64,000 nt of DNA, taken from the NCBI RefSeq assembly GCF_030653815.1, contig NZ_JAURYQ010000042.1:62001-126000 (forward strand), given 5' to 3'. The notes beneath the pieces were generated by a model, which was not told the origin of the DNA, ran no database searches, and saw nothing but the letters and a program-made list of their open reading frames with translations. Shown piece by piece: positions 1 to 8,894 of this stretch. How positions within the stretch are numbered: the stretch's first letter is position 1; each line of letters begins with the position of its first letter. Origin of the DNA: Rhodoferax sp. Lineage in GTDB: Bacteria; Pseudomonadota; Gammaproteobacteria; Burkholderiales; Burkholderiaceae_C. A program made the position numbers and the translations under genes.

Positions 1-297
1 CGCATCGAGGCGGCCATTCCCAAGGGCTTCAGGGTTGTTGCGCTGGACGAGCGCGGCACCGCCTTGACCACCATGGCGCTGGCGCACAAGCTGGAAAGCT
101 GGCAGTTGTCGGGCGACGATGTGGCGCTGGTGATTGGCGGCCCCGACGGCCTGGAGCCCGCCTTCCGGCAAGCCGCGCACGAGCGGGTGCGCTTGTCTGA
201 TCTGACGCTGCCGCACGCCATGGTGCGCGTGCTGCTGATCGAGCAGCTGTACCGCGCCTGGTCCATCAATGCCAACCATCCGTACCACAGAGAATGA
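1..297 (+). CDS. rlmH: 23S rRNA (pseudouridine1915-N3)-methyltransferase RlmH, 3' part
   Basis: The frame is open from base 1, so this is the C-terminal 98 residues of a protein that is normally about 155 residues; roughly the first 57 lie outside the window. RlmH is a SPOUT-class methyltransferase that modifies pseudouridine 1915 in helix 69 of 23S rRNA using S-adenosylmethionine. The visible part has the SPOUT cofactor-loop motif IGGPDG (visible residues 45-50) and the typical tail with [18 protein letters not shown] ending in HPYHRE. The stop overlaps the maf start (ATGA), so the two are probably co-transcribed. Identification is firm. Confidence 0.96.
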   Translation, partial: RIEAAIPKGFRVVALDERGTALTTMALAHKLESWQLSGDDVALVIGGPDGLEPAFRQAAHERVRLSDLTLPHAMVRVLLIEQLYRAWSINANHPYHRE

Positions 298-896
298 GCC
301 ATTTTGTTTACCTGGCTTCGCAAAGTCCGCGCCGCAGGCAATTGCTGGAGCAGTTGGGCGTGGCTTACGAGTTGCTGTTGCCTGCTGACGATGAAGACGC
401 CGAAGCGCTGGAAGCCGTGCTAAGCAATGAAGCGCCGCTGCGCTATGTGCAACGCGTGACCCAACTCAAGCTCGATGCCGCGCTGCAGCGTCTGCAGGAC
501 CGGAACCTGCCACCGGCGCCCGTGCTGTGTTCCGACACCACCGTGGCGCTGGGCCGTACCATTTTGGGCAAGCCTGCGGATGCCGCAGATGCCGAACGCA
601 TGCTGGCCACGCTGTCCGGTAAAACGCATCGGGTCTTGACCGCCGTTGCCATCGGTACGCTGCAGGCTCGCCAGCAGGTCGTGTCCATTTCCCGGGTGAG
701 CTTTGCACCGATGACGCCCAAGCAGATTCGGGCTTATGTGGCCACCGGTGAACCCATGGGCAAAGCCGGCGCCTACGCGGTGCAGGGCAGGGCGGCGGCG
801 CACATCTCGCATTTGAGCGGCAGCTATTCCGGCATCATGGGCTTGCCGATGTATGAAACAGCCCAACTGTTGCGAGCTTTTGACTTTCAAACCTAA
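294..896 (+). CDS. maf: Maf family nucleoside triphosphate pyrophosphatase
   Basis: A 200-residue Maf/Ham1-fold protein that hydrolyses non-canonical or excess nucleoside triphosphates to monophosphates. The N-terminal signature S-x-S-P-R-R is at residues 9-14. The catalytic region SDTTV (about 80-84) and GKPAD (about 92-96) are present, and length is normal. The DTTV form points to the YhdE-like (dTTP/UTP) branch rather than YceF, but that is inference. It starts at ATG overlapping the rlmH stop and is followed after 21 bases by rng, the common rlmH-maf-rng order of betaproteobacteria. Confidence 0.95.
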   Translation: MSHFVYLASQSPRRRQLLEQLGVAYELLLPADDEDAEALEAVLSNEAPLRYVQRVTQLKLDAALQRLQDRNLPPAPVLCSDTTVALGRTILGKPADAADAERMLATLSGKTHRVLTAVAIGTLQARQQVVSISRVSFAPMTPKQIRAYVATGEPMGKAGAYAVQGRAAAHISHLSGSYSGIMGLPMYETAQLLRAFDFQT

Positions 897-917
897 CGTT
901 TACGAAACTCCCAGTCC

Positions 918-2393
918 ATGCAAGAAGATATTTTGATCAATTGGTCGCCGCAGGAAACCCGGGTGGCGGTGGTGGAAAACGGCGTGCTGCAAGAGCTGCA
1001 CGTGGAGCGCACGCTGGAGCGCGGCCTGGTGGGCAATGTCTACCTGGGCAAGGTGTCGCGTGTGTTGCCGGGCATGCAGTCGGCGTTCATTGACATTGGC
1101 CTGGAGCGTGCTGCGTTTTTGCATGTGGCCGATGTCTGGCATCCACCGGCGGACGGCGAAACCATTTCGGCAGCGCGCAATGCGGCCACCCAAATCCCGA
1201 TCGAGAAGCAGGTGTTCGAAGGCCAGAGCCTGGTGGTGCAGGTCATCAAGGACCCCATTGGCACCAAGGGCGCCCGGCTGTCCACCCAGATCAGCATCGC
1301 AGGGCGCATGCTGGTTTTTTTGCCGCAGGACGACCACCTGGGCGTGTCGCAAAAAATCCCGCCCGAGCAGCGCGACGAGCTGCGTCGCCGGCTGGAAGCG
1401 CTGGTGGGCGAGCAGGGCGGCGGTTTCATTTTGCGCACCAACGGTGAAGAGGCCACGGATGAGGAACTGGCAGACGACATCGTCTACCTGCGCAAGGCTT
1501 GGGCGCGCATTCGCCAGGCAGCCACCAAACTGCCCGCCACCTCGCTCTTGCACCAGGACTTGAGCCTGCTGCAGCGGGTGCTGCGCGACCTGACCACCGA
1601 GTTCACCCAGTTCATCAAGGTGGATTCACTGGAGCAGTTTGCCATGATGAGGGCGTTTGGCCAGGAGTTCATGCCGGCCGCCGCGCAAAAGCTGGTGCAC
1701 TACAAGGGCGAGCGGCCCATTTTTGACCTCTATGCCATTGACGAAGAAATCGCCAAGGCGTTGGGGCGGCGGGTTGAGCTGAAGTCGGGCGGCTATTTGA
1801 TGGTGGACCAGACCGAAGCACTGACCACGGTGGACGTGAACACCGGTGGTTTTGTCGGTGCGCGCAATTTTGATGACACCATCTTCAAGACCAATCTGGA
1901 GGCGGCACAGGCCATTGCCCGGCAATTGCGGCTGCGCAACCTGGGCGGCATCATCATTGTCGATTTCATCGACATGGCCCCCGAAGAGCATCGCGCGGCG
2001 GTGCTGGCCGAGATACGCAAGCAGTTGGCGCGCGACCGCGTCAAAACCATGTGCGGTGGTTTTTCGCAACTGGGACTGGTGGAAATGACGCGCAAGCGCA
2101 CCCGCGAATCGCTGGCGCACATGCTGTGCGAACCCTGCCCGGTGTGCGCGGGCAAGGGCATTGTGAAAACCGCCCGCAGCGTGGCCTACGATATTTTTCG
2201 CGAGATCCTGCGCGAAGCCCGCCAGTTCAACCCCAAGGAGTTCCGCGTGGTGGCGTCCCCCAAGGTGATCGAGCTGTTTCTGGACGAGGAAAGCCAGCAC
2301 CTGGCGGGCCTGAGCGAGTTCATCGGCAAGCCGGTGTCGCTGCAAAGCGAGAGCGCGATGGGGCAGGAGCAATATGACATCGTGCTGCTGTAA
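918..2393 (+). CDS. rng: Ribonuclease G
   Basis: A 491-residue RNase E/G family endoribonuclease, of RNase G length and lacking the long C-terminal scaffold of RNase E. It processes the 5' end of 16S rRNA and decays some mRNAs. An S1-like RNA-binding part is at about residues 35-125 (GNVYLGKVSRVLPGMQSAFIDIG). The 5' sensor/DNase I-like catalytic core holds the metal-binding TTVDVNTG motif (about 301-308) and FIDM. A CEPCPVC Zn-link occurs near residue 405. It is the last gene of the rlmH-maf-rng group; the next gene starts 53 bases on. Confidence 0.96.
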   Translation: MQEDILINWSPQETRVAVVENGVLQELHVERTLERGLVGNVYLGKVSRVLPGMQSAFIDIGLERAAFLHVADVWHPPADGETISAARNAATQIPIEKQVFEGQSLVVQVIKDPIGTKGARLSTQISIAGRMLVFLPQDDHLGVSQKIPPEQRDELRRRLEALVGEQGGGFILRTNGEEATDEELADDIVYLRKAWARIRQAATKLPATSLLHQDLSLLQRVLRDLTTEFTQFIKVDSLEQFAMMRAFGQEFMPAAAQKLVHYKGERPIFDLYAIDEEIAKALGRRVELKSGGYLMVDQTEALTTVDVNTGGFVGARNFDDTIFKTNLEAAQAIARQLRLRNLGGIIIVDFIDMAPEEHRAAVLAEIRKQLARDRVKTMCGGFSQLGLVEMTRKRTRESLAHMLCEPCPVCAGKGIVKTARSVAYDIFREILREARQFNPKEFRVVASPKVIELFLDEESQHLAGLSEFIGKPVSLQSESAMGQEQYDIVLL

Positions 2394-2446
2394 TGTCGAT
2401 GCGCCTGTTTCGTCAATTCGTTTCTTTTTGATCAAGAGTTAAGACT

Positions 2447-3508
2447 TTGTCGCAGCTTGAATTGATTCACGTGGTGCGTCGGTACGGGCCGGTGGGTGGC
2501 ATGGAGCGCTATGTTTGGGAGTTGACGCGCGAGCTGCAACAGTTGGGCCACCATGTGACGGTGGTCTGTGAGCGCTGCCACGTTGAAAAGCCGGCAGGTA
2601 TTGACGTTCATGAGTTGGGTGAAATCGCACCTCGCCCACGGTGGCTTGCGCTGTTGCGTTTTGGTCGGCGAGTCGAGCGGTTTTTGCTTGCGCATCCGCA
2701 TGACGGCAGTGTGATCCATAGCCATGAGCGGCTGCGTATTCACCACATCACGACTTTTCATGGGCCGCCGTTTGCAACGGTCTTTGAAAGACCTTGGTGG
2801 CGATGGCTGTCGCTGCGCGTGGCGATGCAATTGTTTTTGGAGCGCCGTGAGTTGTCGCAGCCGCAGTTTGTTGTGCCCAATTCACAGTTCATCAAGACAT
2901 TGATTGCGCACTATTACCCAACCCTGGCCCAGAAAATGACGGAACCTATCGTGCCTGGCGTGCTCGCCGGCGCGGTACGTGCATCACGAGCTGTGCCGCC
3001 ACGGGGTGGTGTCGTCGGTTTTGTTGGCAAGGAATGGCAACGCAAAGGCCTGCCTTGGGTGGTGAAGCTTGTCGCCGCCTTGCGCGTTCAACGCCCCGAG
3101 TTGCAACTGTGTGTGGTGGGGCCGGAGCCCGCAGAGGTGGCCCATTTGTTTGCAGACTGGCAGGGCGGTTACACACTGGCGGGCTGGAGCGATCAGTCAC
3201 CGTACCCCGGCTTTGATGTGTTGTTACACCCCGCCAAAGCGGAACCGTATGGCATGGTCATCAGCGAGGCCATGGCTGCCCGGGTGCCCGTGGTGATTTC
3301 CGATGTGTGTGGTGCGGCAGTGCATGTCACATCAGAGTCAGGTGCTGTGCTGCCGTTGTCGGCGCCACTGGATGCCTGGGTGGACGCGGTGGAGCAACAA
3401 TTAAGCCGTTGCGACCCTGTTCCACAATTTGAGCGGAGCTGGGGGTGGGTGGCTAAGGAATACGAACAACTGTATTCAAAAATATTTGCTGATAGACAGA
3501 TGTGCTAG
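2447..3508 (+). CDS. Glycosyltransferase family 4, LPS core type
   Basis: A 353-residue GT-B fold glycosyltransferase, probably cytoplasmic and acting on lipopolysaccharide core. The N-terminal acceptor domain begins with an ELIHVVRRYGPVGGMERYVW stretch. The C-terminal GT4 domain has FVGKEWQRKGL and the nucleotide-sugar E-x7-E region EPYGMVISEA (about residue 266), followed by PVVISDVCGA. No ATG is present upstream, so TTG at 2447 is chosen; the next Met is inside the conserved GGMERYVW motif and would cut the fold. It opens a rightward run of LPS genes. The sugar transferred cannot be told. Confidence 0.88.
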   Translation: MSQLELIHVVRRYGPVGGMERYVWELTRELQQLGHHVTVVCERCHVEKPAGIDVHELGEIAPRPRWLALLRFGRRVERFLLAHPHDGSVIHSHERLRIHHITTFHGPPFATVFERPWWRWLSLRVAMQLFLERRELSQPQFVVPNSQFIKTLIAHYYPTLAQKMTEPIVPGVLAGAVRASRAVPPRGGVVGFVGKEWQRKGLPWVVKLVAALRVQRPELQLCVVGPEPAEVAHLFADWQGGYTLAGWSDQSPYPGFDVLLHPAKAEPYGMVISEAMAARVPVVISDVCGAAVHVTSESGAVLPLSAPLDAWVDAVEQQLSRCDPVPQFERSWGWVAKEYEQLYSKIFADRQMC

Positions 3509-3598
3509 ACGCTGGCGTTTGCCCAGCAGAATGTCCAGAGACTAGGCATCCGTACAATAGGCATCACTTCACCGGCAGGCTATTTCTTTGACAAACAC

Positions 3599-4942
3599 AT
3601 GACCGAGCAACCCCGGCAACGCTGGTTAATCCTGGCACACGCCTTCAACATGGACGGACGGGCCGCCAGCCAGACCATCACCGACAAATTGCCGCATCTG
3701 TACCATGCTGGGATCGAGGTCGTGGTGCTCAGCGGTGTTTCTGGCACTAAAGACAAGTTTGTCGAGCATCACCAGCTCTGGCCCGCTGGGCCAGCCGGCA
3801 TTCGTTTCGAGTTGCGTCACGTGTTGCGTCGTCAGTTTGGCAAAGGGGGGATCTATCGATCGTTGATGACGCTGGCCTCGCTGGTCCTGCTTCCGGGCCT
3901 ATTGATCGAAAAACTTCTGCGCCCGGTGGAAAGTTCTTGGTCTTGGTGGCTCAGCGCCTACATCAAGGGCAGGGCGCTGGCTCGGCAGCAACCGTTTGAC
4001 TTGATTTATTCCACTGGCGGCGCGTTTTCCGCCCACTTGGCTGCAGATGCCTTGAAAAAAACCACGGGCACGCCTTGGCTAGCCGAGGTACATGACCCGT
4101 TTATCACCCCCGGGGCAAGCCCGCGCACCCAGCAACAAAAAATGCAAGCGCGCGTGGAGGGCGTGATTTGTCGCGACGCTGACCTTGCGGTGTGGTTCAC
4201 CCAGCAAGCCGTTGCCAGCGCGCAAGCCCGACACCCCGAGCTCGGCTCGCGTGGCAGGATGTTGCTACCCGGCATTGATTCACCATTCCAGACGCTGCCG
4301 CCCTATCGACCAGGCACAAAATTTATTGTTGGCCACTTTGGCTCGCTCTCGGTTACCCGTAACCTGCTGCCCATCATCGACGCGTTGGAAAGTTTGAAGA
4401 CGCTCCGCCCTGAGCTGGTGGCCGCTACCGAGCTGCAGGTCTATGGCGGTCCGCTCGATGACGTGTCTGCCGCGCGGTTGGCGATTTCGCCGGTGCGTGA
4501 CAACGTGCGCCACTTCGGCCGTATTGAAGCTGATCCAGCCACGGGCTTGAGCGGCCGCGAGCAGATTCTGCGTCGTATGCGAAGCGTGGACGTGTTATTG
4601 CTACTTCACGGCGAAGAACCCATTTGTGAAGAGTACATCCCTTCCAAGCTTTACGAATACCTGTGGATGCAGCGCCCCATCCTCGCTACTGTTCACCGAA
4701 ACCCGCAGATGGCGGCGATGTTGCGGGGGGAGGGGCACATGGTAGTGATGACTGGCATGGCAAGCATTCGGGATGGTGAGTCCTTGCCAGGACCGTCGTT
4801 GGCAACTGAGTTGACACAATTGTTCGATTGCTGGCACACCGGCTGTTTATCGGACAACGAACGGATGAGTCCGTACACCACTCAGGCTGCAGTAGTTCAG
4901 TTGCTCGGCTGGGCTCAGCAAATATATAGGCATCCGCTTTGA
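3599..4942 (+). CDS. Glycosyltransferase-like protein (GT-B fold)
   Basis: A 447-residue protein with the general layout of a GT-B glycosyltransferase. An N-terminal half contains DLIYSTGGAFSAHLAADALKK and a WLAEVHDPF segment. The C-terminal half has a GHFGSLSVTRNLLP segment and an EEYIPSKLYEYLWMQRPILA segment, which resembles the donor-binding helix of family 4 enzymes. It lies between two recognised glycosyltransferases and overlaps the next gene by 4 bases, so a role in surface polysaccharide assembly is likely. No specific donor or acceptor can be named. A 90-base gap precedes it with no clear ribosome-binding site. Confidence 0.75.
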   Translation: MTEQPRQRWLILAHAFNMDGRAASQTITDKLPHLYHAGIEVVVLSGVSGTKDKFVEHHQLWPAGPAGIRFELRHVLRRQFGKGGIYRSLMTLASLVLLPGLLIEKLLRPVESSWSWWLSAYIKGRALARQQPFDLIYSTGGAFSAHLAADALKKTTGTPWLAEVHDPFITPGASPRTQQQKMQARVEGVICRDADLAVWFTQQAVASAQARHPELGSRGRMLLPGIDSPFQTLPPYRPGTKFIVGHFGSLSVTRNLLPIIDALESLKTLRPELVAATELQVYGGPLDDVSAARLAISPVRDNVRHFGRIEADPATGLSGREQILRRMRSVDVLLLLHGEEPICEEYIPSKLYEYLWMQRPILATVHRNPQMAAMLRGEGHMVVMTGMASIRDGESLPGPSLATELTQLFDCWHTGCLSDNERMSPYTTQAAVVQLLGWAQQIYRHPL

Positions 4943-5871
4943 CTCAGCCGCTTCTTTCACTGGTAGTGCTGGGGTTTCGTAATTTTGATGTGACGACGCG
5001 AGCCTGCCTGGAATCACTCGTGGCGTGGCTTGATGATCCGGATGTCGAAGTGCTGGTGGTCGACAACGGTTCGCCTGACGACTCAGCGCTGAAGACGGCG
5101 CAATGGTGCGCTGAGCACCCCCAGACCAGGTGTTTGTTGAGCGAGAGCAACCGCGGCTTTGCCGGCGGCATGAACTGGGGTGCGGCACAGGCAAGGGGGC
5201 AGTGGCTACTATTGGTCAACAACGACACCGTTTTTCCGGTTAGCACGCTGGACGCGCTAATGCAGGTGATTCATGAGGTGCCGTCTGATGTTGCCATGCT
5301 CGGCCCAATCACCAATGCGGCTGGTAATGGCCAACGGCTTTGGAAACCGGGCGCTGACCACTCGCAATGGCTGGAGATTGGCCAGTGGCTTAATGAACAT
5401 CCGACGCATCAGCTGATGCCTACCTATCGGTGCGACTTTTTCTGCATCGCTGTTCGCCGCGATGTCTGGGATCAGCTAGGTGGCTTGGACCAGGCTTTTG
5501 GCATGGGTTACTACGAGGACTTCGATTTCAGTCTGCGCGTAAATGCAGCTGGTTACCGTCAGATGATTACAGAGGATGTCTTTATCTTGCACTTGGGCAG
5601 TGCGACGTTTCAGGGCAGTGCCTCGGCGCGGGCCCTGATCAAGCGCAATAAAAAATTGTTGAAAATGAAACATCCTGACGCACGGTTCGAGCACACGCGC
5701 ATCGGAAATTTGGTCGTTTTGCAATCGTATAAAGCCTTGGAGCAGATTGGTCTCTGGAGTTCAGCCTTGGCGGTCAGAAGAGAGTTGCGCCTTGGGGCCT
5801 TGACTGGCGACGCTCCACGCAGTTTTTTAAAAAGGTGGTTATGGAAGAAAAAAGTAGCACGTTCGCTTTGA
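4939..5871 (+). CDS. Glycosyltransferase family 2 (rhamnosyltransferase-like)
   Basis: A 310-residue GT-A fold family 2 enzyme. The nucleotide-binding start LVVLGFRNFDVTTRACLESL and VVDNGSPDDS, the DxD-like LLVNNDTVFP and the later GGLDQAFGMGYYEDFDFSLR motif are all typical of the GT2 subgroup that includes dTDP-rhamnosyltransferases such as WbbL. The TTG start overlaps the preceding stop (TTGA), indicating translational coupling. The 3' end overlaps the O-antigen ligase start by about 30 bases. The sugar donor is not determined by sequence alone. Confidence 0.88.
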   Translation: MTQPLLSLVVLGFRNFDVTTRACLESLVAWLDDPDVEVLVVDNGSPDDSALKTAQWCAEHPQTRCLLSESNRGFAGGMNWGAAQARGQWLLLVNNDTVFPVSTLDALMQVIHEVPSDVAMLGPITNAAGNGQRLWKPGADHSQWLEIGQWLNEHPTHQLMPTYRCDFFCIAVRRDVWDQLGGLDQAFGMGYYEDFDFSLRVNAAGYRQMITEDVFILHLGSATFQGSASARALIKRNKKLLKMKHPDARFEHTRIGNLVVLQSYKALEQIGLWSSALAVRRELRLGALTGDAPRSFLKRWLWKKKVARSL

Positions 5872-7193
5872 AGCTTAGCATGGCCGAACCGACGAGCTGG
5901 TCGATTTTATTTGCTTCGACTTATCTCGCAGTATTGTCCACGTCAAACACCATGGCACTCCGCAATGTGGCGGTCGTAGGGCTGCTGATTAGTCTTGTGT
6001 GGCAATTTTCCAAGATGTGGGGTGTGCTGAGGATCGGCCTGCCTGTGTTGTTGTGGGCCGCATATCTGTTTCTTTTCCCCTTCATTTCAGACGACATCAT
6101 TGTTGCCTGGGATAGCTTTAGTAGCCAGTGGGGTCGCGGCTTGTTGGCTATGCTGGTTGGTGCGGGGGTCGCCGCGATTGTGATCGATCGACAGAGGGGC
6201 GTTGTGTTTTATCTGGGTGCAATCAGCTCAGTACCAGTCTTGATACATTTGGTTTTGTTTGCCTTGAATGCATGGCAGACAAGTTCGTTGCCCATTGGCT
6301 ACTGGGGGCGTGAGACACACCATGCCGATCTGGGCTACGCCGCTGGGCACACGGTGATACTGATGTCAGCCACCATTGTCGCTGCTGACCGGAAATATCG
6401 TTTTTGGGCTGTAGCCTTTATTTTGGCTGCGCTGTTGAGCACTGTCTTAGCGCAATCCCGCGCCGGTTTTGCCTTTGCTGCTTTAGGTGGCCTTTTTGTT
6501 TTTTTGTTAGCTCACTTCAATCAATTACCTAAAAAAAATTACCATGTTGCTAATATCGGCTTGGTGACTTTACTGGTCGCTGTGGTGATAATGGCCTTCT
6601 TTGCCATTAAAGAGGATTCGCGTTGGCGCAGTATGGCTCAGGAGCTTTCCGCTGGCTGGATGGGTAATGCTATTCAGATTGAGTGTGAAGGAACGGCTTC
6701 TGTCGAGCAGGAAATCATCTCTAAGTATGGTGTAGGGGACAACTCTCAAAGCGTGATCAACAACGTGCGAGGCGGTGATGCGTCACGCGTGTTAGTTGTG
6801 CGTGCGGGCGTTGAACTAGCCGCAAAGCACCCGTGGGGAAGTGATGGTTCCCGTCAGGGGTTTCAGAAGCTCTTAATGCAAGTATGCCCAAACCCGGCGA
6901 TTTCCATGGCGCACACTCACAACGGTTGGGTTGATACTTTGCTTGCGATTGGGTGGCTTGGTGCGGTTTTATATTTGGCCGTTTTGCTTCAGTATTTTCG
7001 GCTTGGACTAGCTGGTTTGCGAGACAGGCAGGTGTTGAGCCCATGGGCATTGGTTTTAACGGCCCTATCGATATTCTGGATTACCAGGGGGCTTACCGAC
7101 TCAGTGTTTCGTGATCACATGCTCCAAATGCAGGGCTTCGTGCTGGCTTTTTCTGCAACTGCATGGCGATTGCAGCGGCACCAAAAAAAGTAA
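5835..7193 (+). CDS. waaL: O-antigen ligase family membrane protein
   Basis: A 452-residue polytopic inner-membrane protein with about ten to twelve hydrophobic segments and one longer periplasmic loop (about residues 260-345). The conserved LAQSRAGFAFA segment (about 203-213) and the later HTHNGWVDTLLAIGWLG segment match the Wzy_C/O-antigen ligase domain. WaaL attaches undecaprenyl-linked O-antigen to lipid A-core in the periplasm. Two starts are possible, GTG at 5835 and ATG at 5841. Position in the LPS core cluster rather than in the O-antigen locus favours ligase over polymerase; the symbol is an inference from context. Confidence 0.72.
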   Translation: MVMEEKSSTFALKLSMAEPTSWSILFASTYLAVLSTSNTMALRNVAVVGLLISLVWQFSKMWGVLRIGLPVLLWAAYLFLFPFISDDIIVAWDSFSSQWGRGLLAMLVGAGVAAIVIDRQRGVVFYLGAISSVPVLIHLVLFALNAWQTSSLPIGYWGRETHHADLGYAAGHTVILMSATIVAADRKYRFWAVAFILAALLSTVLAQSRAGFAFAALGGLFVFLLAHFNQLPKKNYHVANIGLVTLLVAVVIMAFFAIKEDSRWRSMAQELSAGWMGNAIQIECEGTASVEQEIISKYGVGDNSQSVINNVRGGDASRVLVVRAGVELAAKHPWGSDGSRQGFQKLLMQVCPNPAISMAHTHNGWVDTLLAIGWLGAVLYLAVLLQYFRLGLAGLRDRQVLSPWALVLTALSIFWITRGLTDSVFRDHMLQMQGFVLAFSATAWRLQRHQKK

Positions 7194-7196
7194 CTC

Positions 7197-8087
7197 TCAG
7201 ATCCGACCTAGCCCACGCCGCAATCGCCGACCTATCCGTGATGACAGTGTCCCGCCTTCTGCAGGCCAATCCATCTCGCGCTCCCAGGCAGATTGATAAA
7301 TAGCGCCGCAGTAGAGTTGAGCTAGTTGATCGTTGTTGATTTTGGCACGACGGTCCCTATCAAACTGCCAAGCGTAGTGATATACCTTAAAGAGAGGCTG
7401 GCAGGGCATGAGCTGAATCGCTCGGTAACTCAGCAGCGCTTCGCCGTACCAGCGTGACTCCATAGGGGCCGAGACGATAGCATCCAAGAGGTTCATACCC
7501 CTAGGTCGGAGATACTGTTCCTCAAGACTTTCCCACACAGACCTGTGCCAAAGAAGTGGCAAAGGGCCAAAAGCGTAGGCTTTTCCTGGACGATCGAACA
7601 ATCGCTGAACGCGCTCGGCTTCATTACGAAAGACGGTCAAAATGCGCTGCTTTCCGACCTGCAGGGACGCCTCAAGAAACTCCCGACTCTCGTCAATGAC
7701 CGTGTAAGGAATATTGTCTTTCCAGAGAAAGTCATTTCGGGAGAATGGTCGAATAAACACTGCATCTGAATCGAGACACAGATAGGTGTCTGAAATCCCC
7801 AGTCGCCAAAATTCCGATTTGACGATTTGCTGAGAAATGCTGCCGGGCAGGCTGTGCAGCTTCTGTTTATCGATGCTGGAGTTGTGCGAGACGATGAGAT
7901 CGTCATCAATGATCTCTATCGACTGATTTGTCAAGTGTTCCCTGAACAATGCGAGATCGGCTCCTGGGACAGATAAATAAAACGGAATACGATCGACATT
8001 GAATTTGGCGATTGAGTCCGCTAACCTAATCACACGCTTCAGGTCTGTTCTGTAGCTCTTGCAGTAAAGTGCGATGGGCGTTGACAT
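7197..8087 (-). CDS. DUF6492 family protein, glycosyltransferase-like
   Basis: A 296-residue protein starting with IALYCKSYRTDLKRVIRL and carrying a CLDSDAVFIRPF segment, whose D-S-D looks like the metal-binding DxD of GT-A glycosyltransferases. The overall pattern is that of DUF6492, a family found in surface-polysaccharide clusters. It converges on waaL with only three bases between the stops. Function is unproven; a sugar transferase or sugar-modifying role is inferred from the fold-like motif and neighbours. Confidence 0.7.
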   Translation of the reverse strand: MSTPIALYCKSYRTDLKRVIRLADSIAKFNVDRIPFYLSVPGADLALFREHLTNQSIEIIDDDLIVSHNSSIDKQKLHSLPGSISQQIVKSEFWRLGISDTYLCLDSDAVFIRPFSRNDFLWKDNIPYTVIDESREFLEASLQVGKQRILTVFRNEAERVQRLFDRPGKAYAFGPLPLLWHRSVWESLEEQYLRPRGMNLLDAIVSAPMESRWYGEALLSYRAIQLMPCQPLFKVYHYAWQFDRDRRAKINNDQLAQLYCGAIYQSAWEREMDWPAEGGTLSSRIGRRLRRGLGRI

Positions 8088-8131
8088 GGTCGTAACAATG
8101 TTTTCAGGCTAATTTCCTAGATCAGCCGAAG

Positions 8132-8806
8132 TTAACTAGGCTTCCTTGCGGCTATCACAAATTGCTTCGCCAAAAGATCCCCTAGTCCGAGTAGAGTAAG
8201 CAGGCGTTTTTGCCATCGACGTGTTTCGGTGCCCAGCACTTTGCTAACGCTGGCGCCGCTAGTCTCAGCAAGTTCAATAGCACTCGAGCGGGTGAAAAAC
8301 CTCAGATGTGTACGATCCAAAATACCGGATTCAACGTAGTCAAATTTACCCTTGAAAGCCAGGTCAGCCAGAACGTGATAGTTCCGCAAGTTGGGTACGC
8401 TGATGATCCAGTGTCCACCAGGTTTGAGCAGTGAGTCAAGACGTCGTATGGTTTCCCAAGGGTTGACCAGGTGTTCCAGAACATCGAGACAAAGTATGAG
8501 GTCGACTGACTCCAGGGGTAGTTCAGGCGTTGCTTTTTCAATGTCAATCTTGAAGAAGCAATCAACCGCGCCAGGGCCAACGCGCAGATCTGCATAGGGC
8601 TCAACCCCGGCGGTCCAATTGCTGTAGCCGGTTTTCTTAAGCCATTCAAGGGTGTGACCTTCTGAACACCCAATCTCGAGGACTCGCAGGGGTCGGCCGG
8701 ATGACACAGGTAAAAGTGGAGCGATCTCTATGCGTGCCCTTGAAAAATATTCACTGGTTTTTTCGTCGTAGAGATTGGGACGGGTATCAGCCACGGTGGT
8801 TGTCAT
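8132..8806 (-). CDS. Class I SAM-dependent methyltransferase
   Basis: Starting at ATG 8806 (a TTG 24 bases upstream would add eight residues) the protein is 224 residues. Motif I VLEIGCSEGHTLEWL binds S-adenosylmethionine, followed by an acidic loop GVEPYADL and the motif IDLILCLDVLEHLVNPW (DVLEH is typical of the Methyltransf_11/23 group), then LLKPGGHWIISVPN. The substrate is unknown; its place between DUF6492 and msbA in an LPS cluster suggests methylation of a sugar or lipid-linked glycan. Confidence 0.85.
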   Translation of the reverse strand: MTTTVADTRPNLYDEKTSEYFSRARIEIAPLLPVSSGRPLRVLEIGCSEGHTLEWLKKTGYSNWTAGVEPYADLRVGPGAVDCFFKIDIEKATPELPLESVDLILCLDVLEHLVNPWETIRRLDSLLKPGGHWIISVPNLRNYHVLADLAFKGKFDYVESGILDRTHLRFFTRSSAIELAETSGASVSKVLGTETRRWQKRLLTLLGLGDLLAKQFVIAARKPS

Positions 8807-8894
8807 GTCAGGTTTCGACCTTCGATTCAAAGTGCAAGACGTGAGTTATCTTGTAATGCGCAAACAAAACGGCCAAGCCCAAGGATCAAAGTTT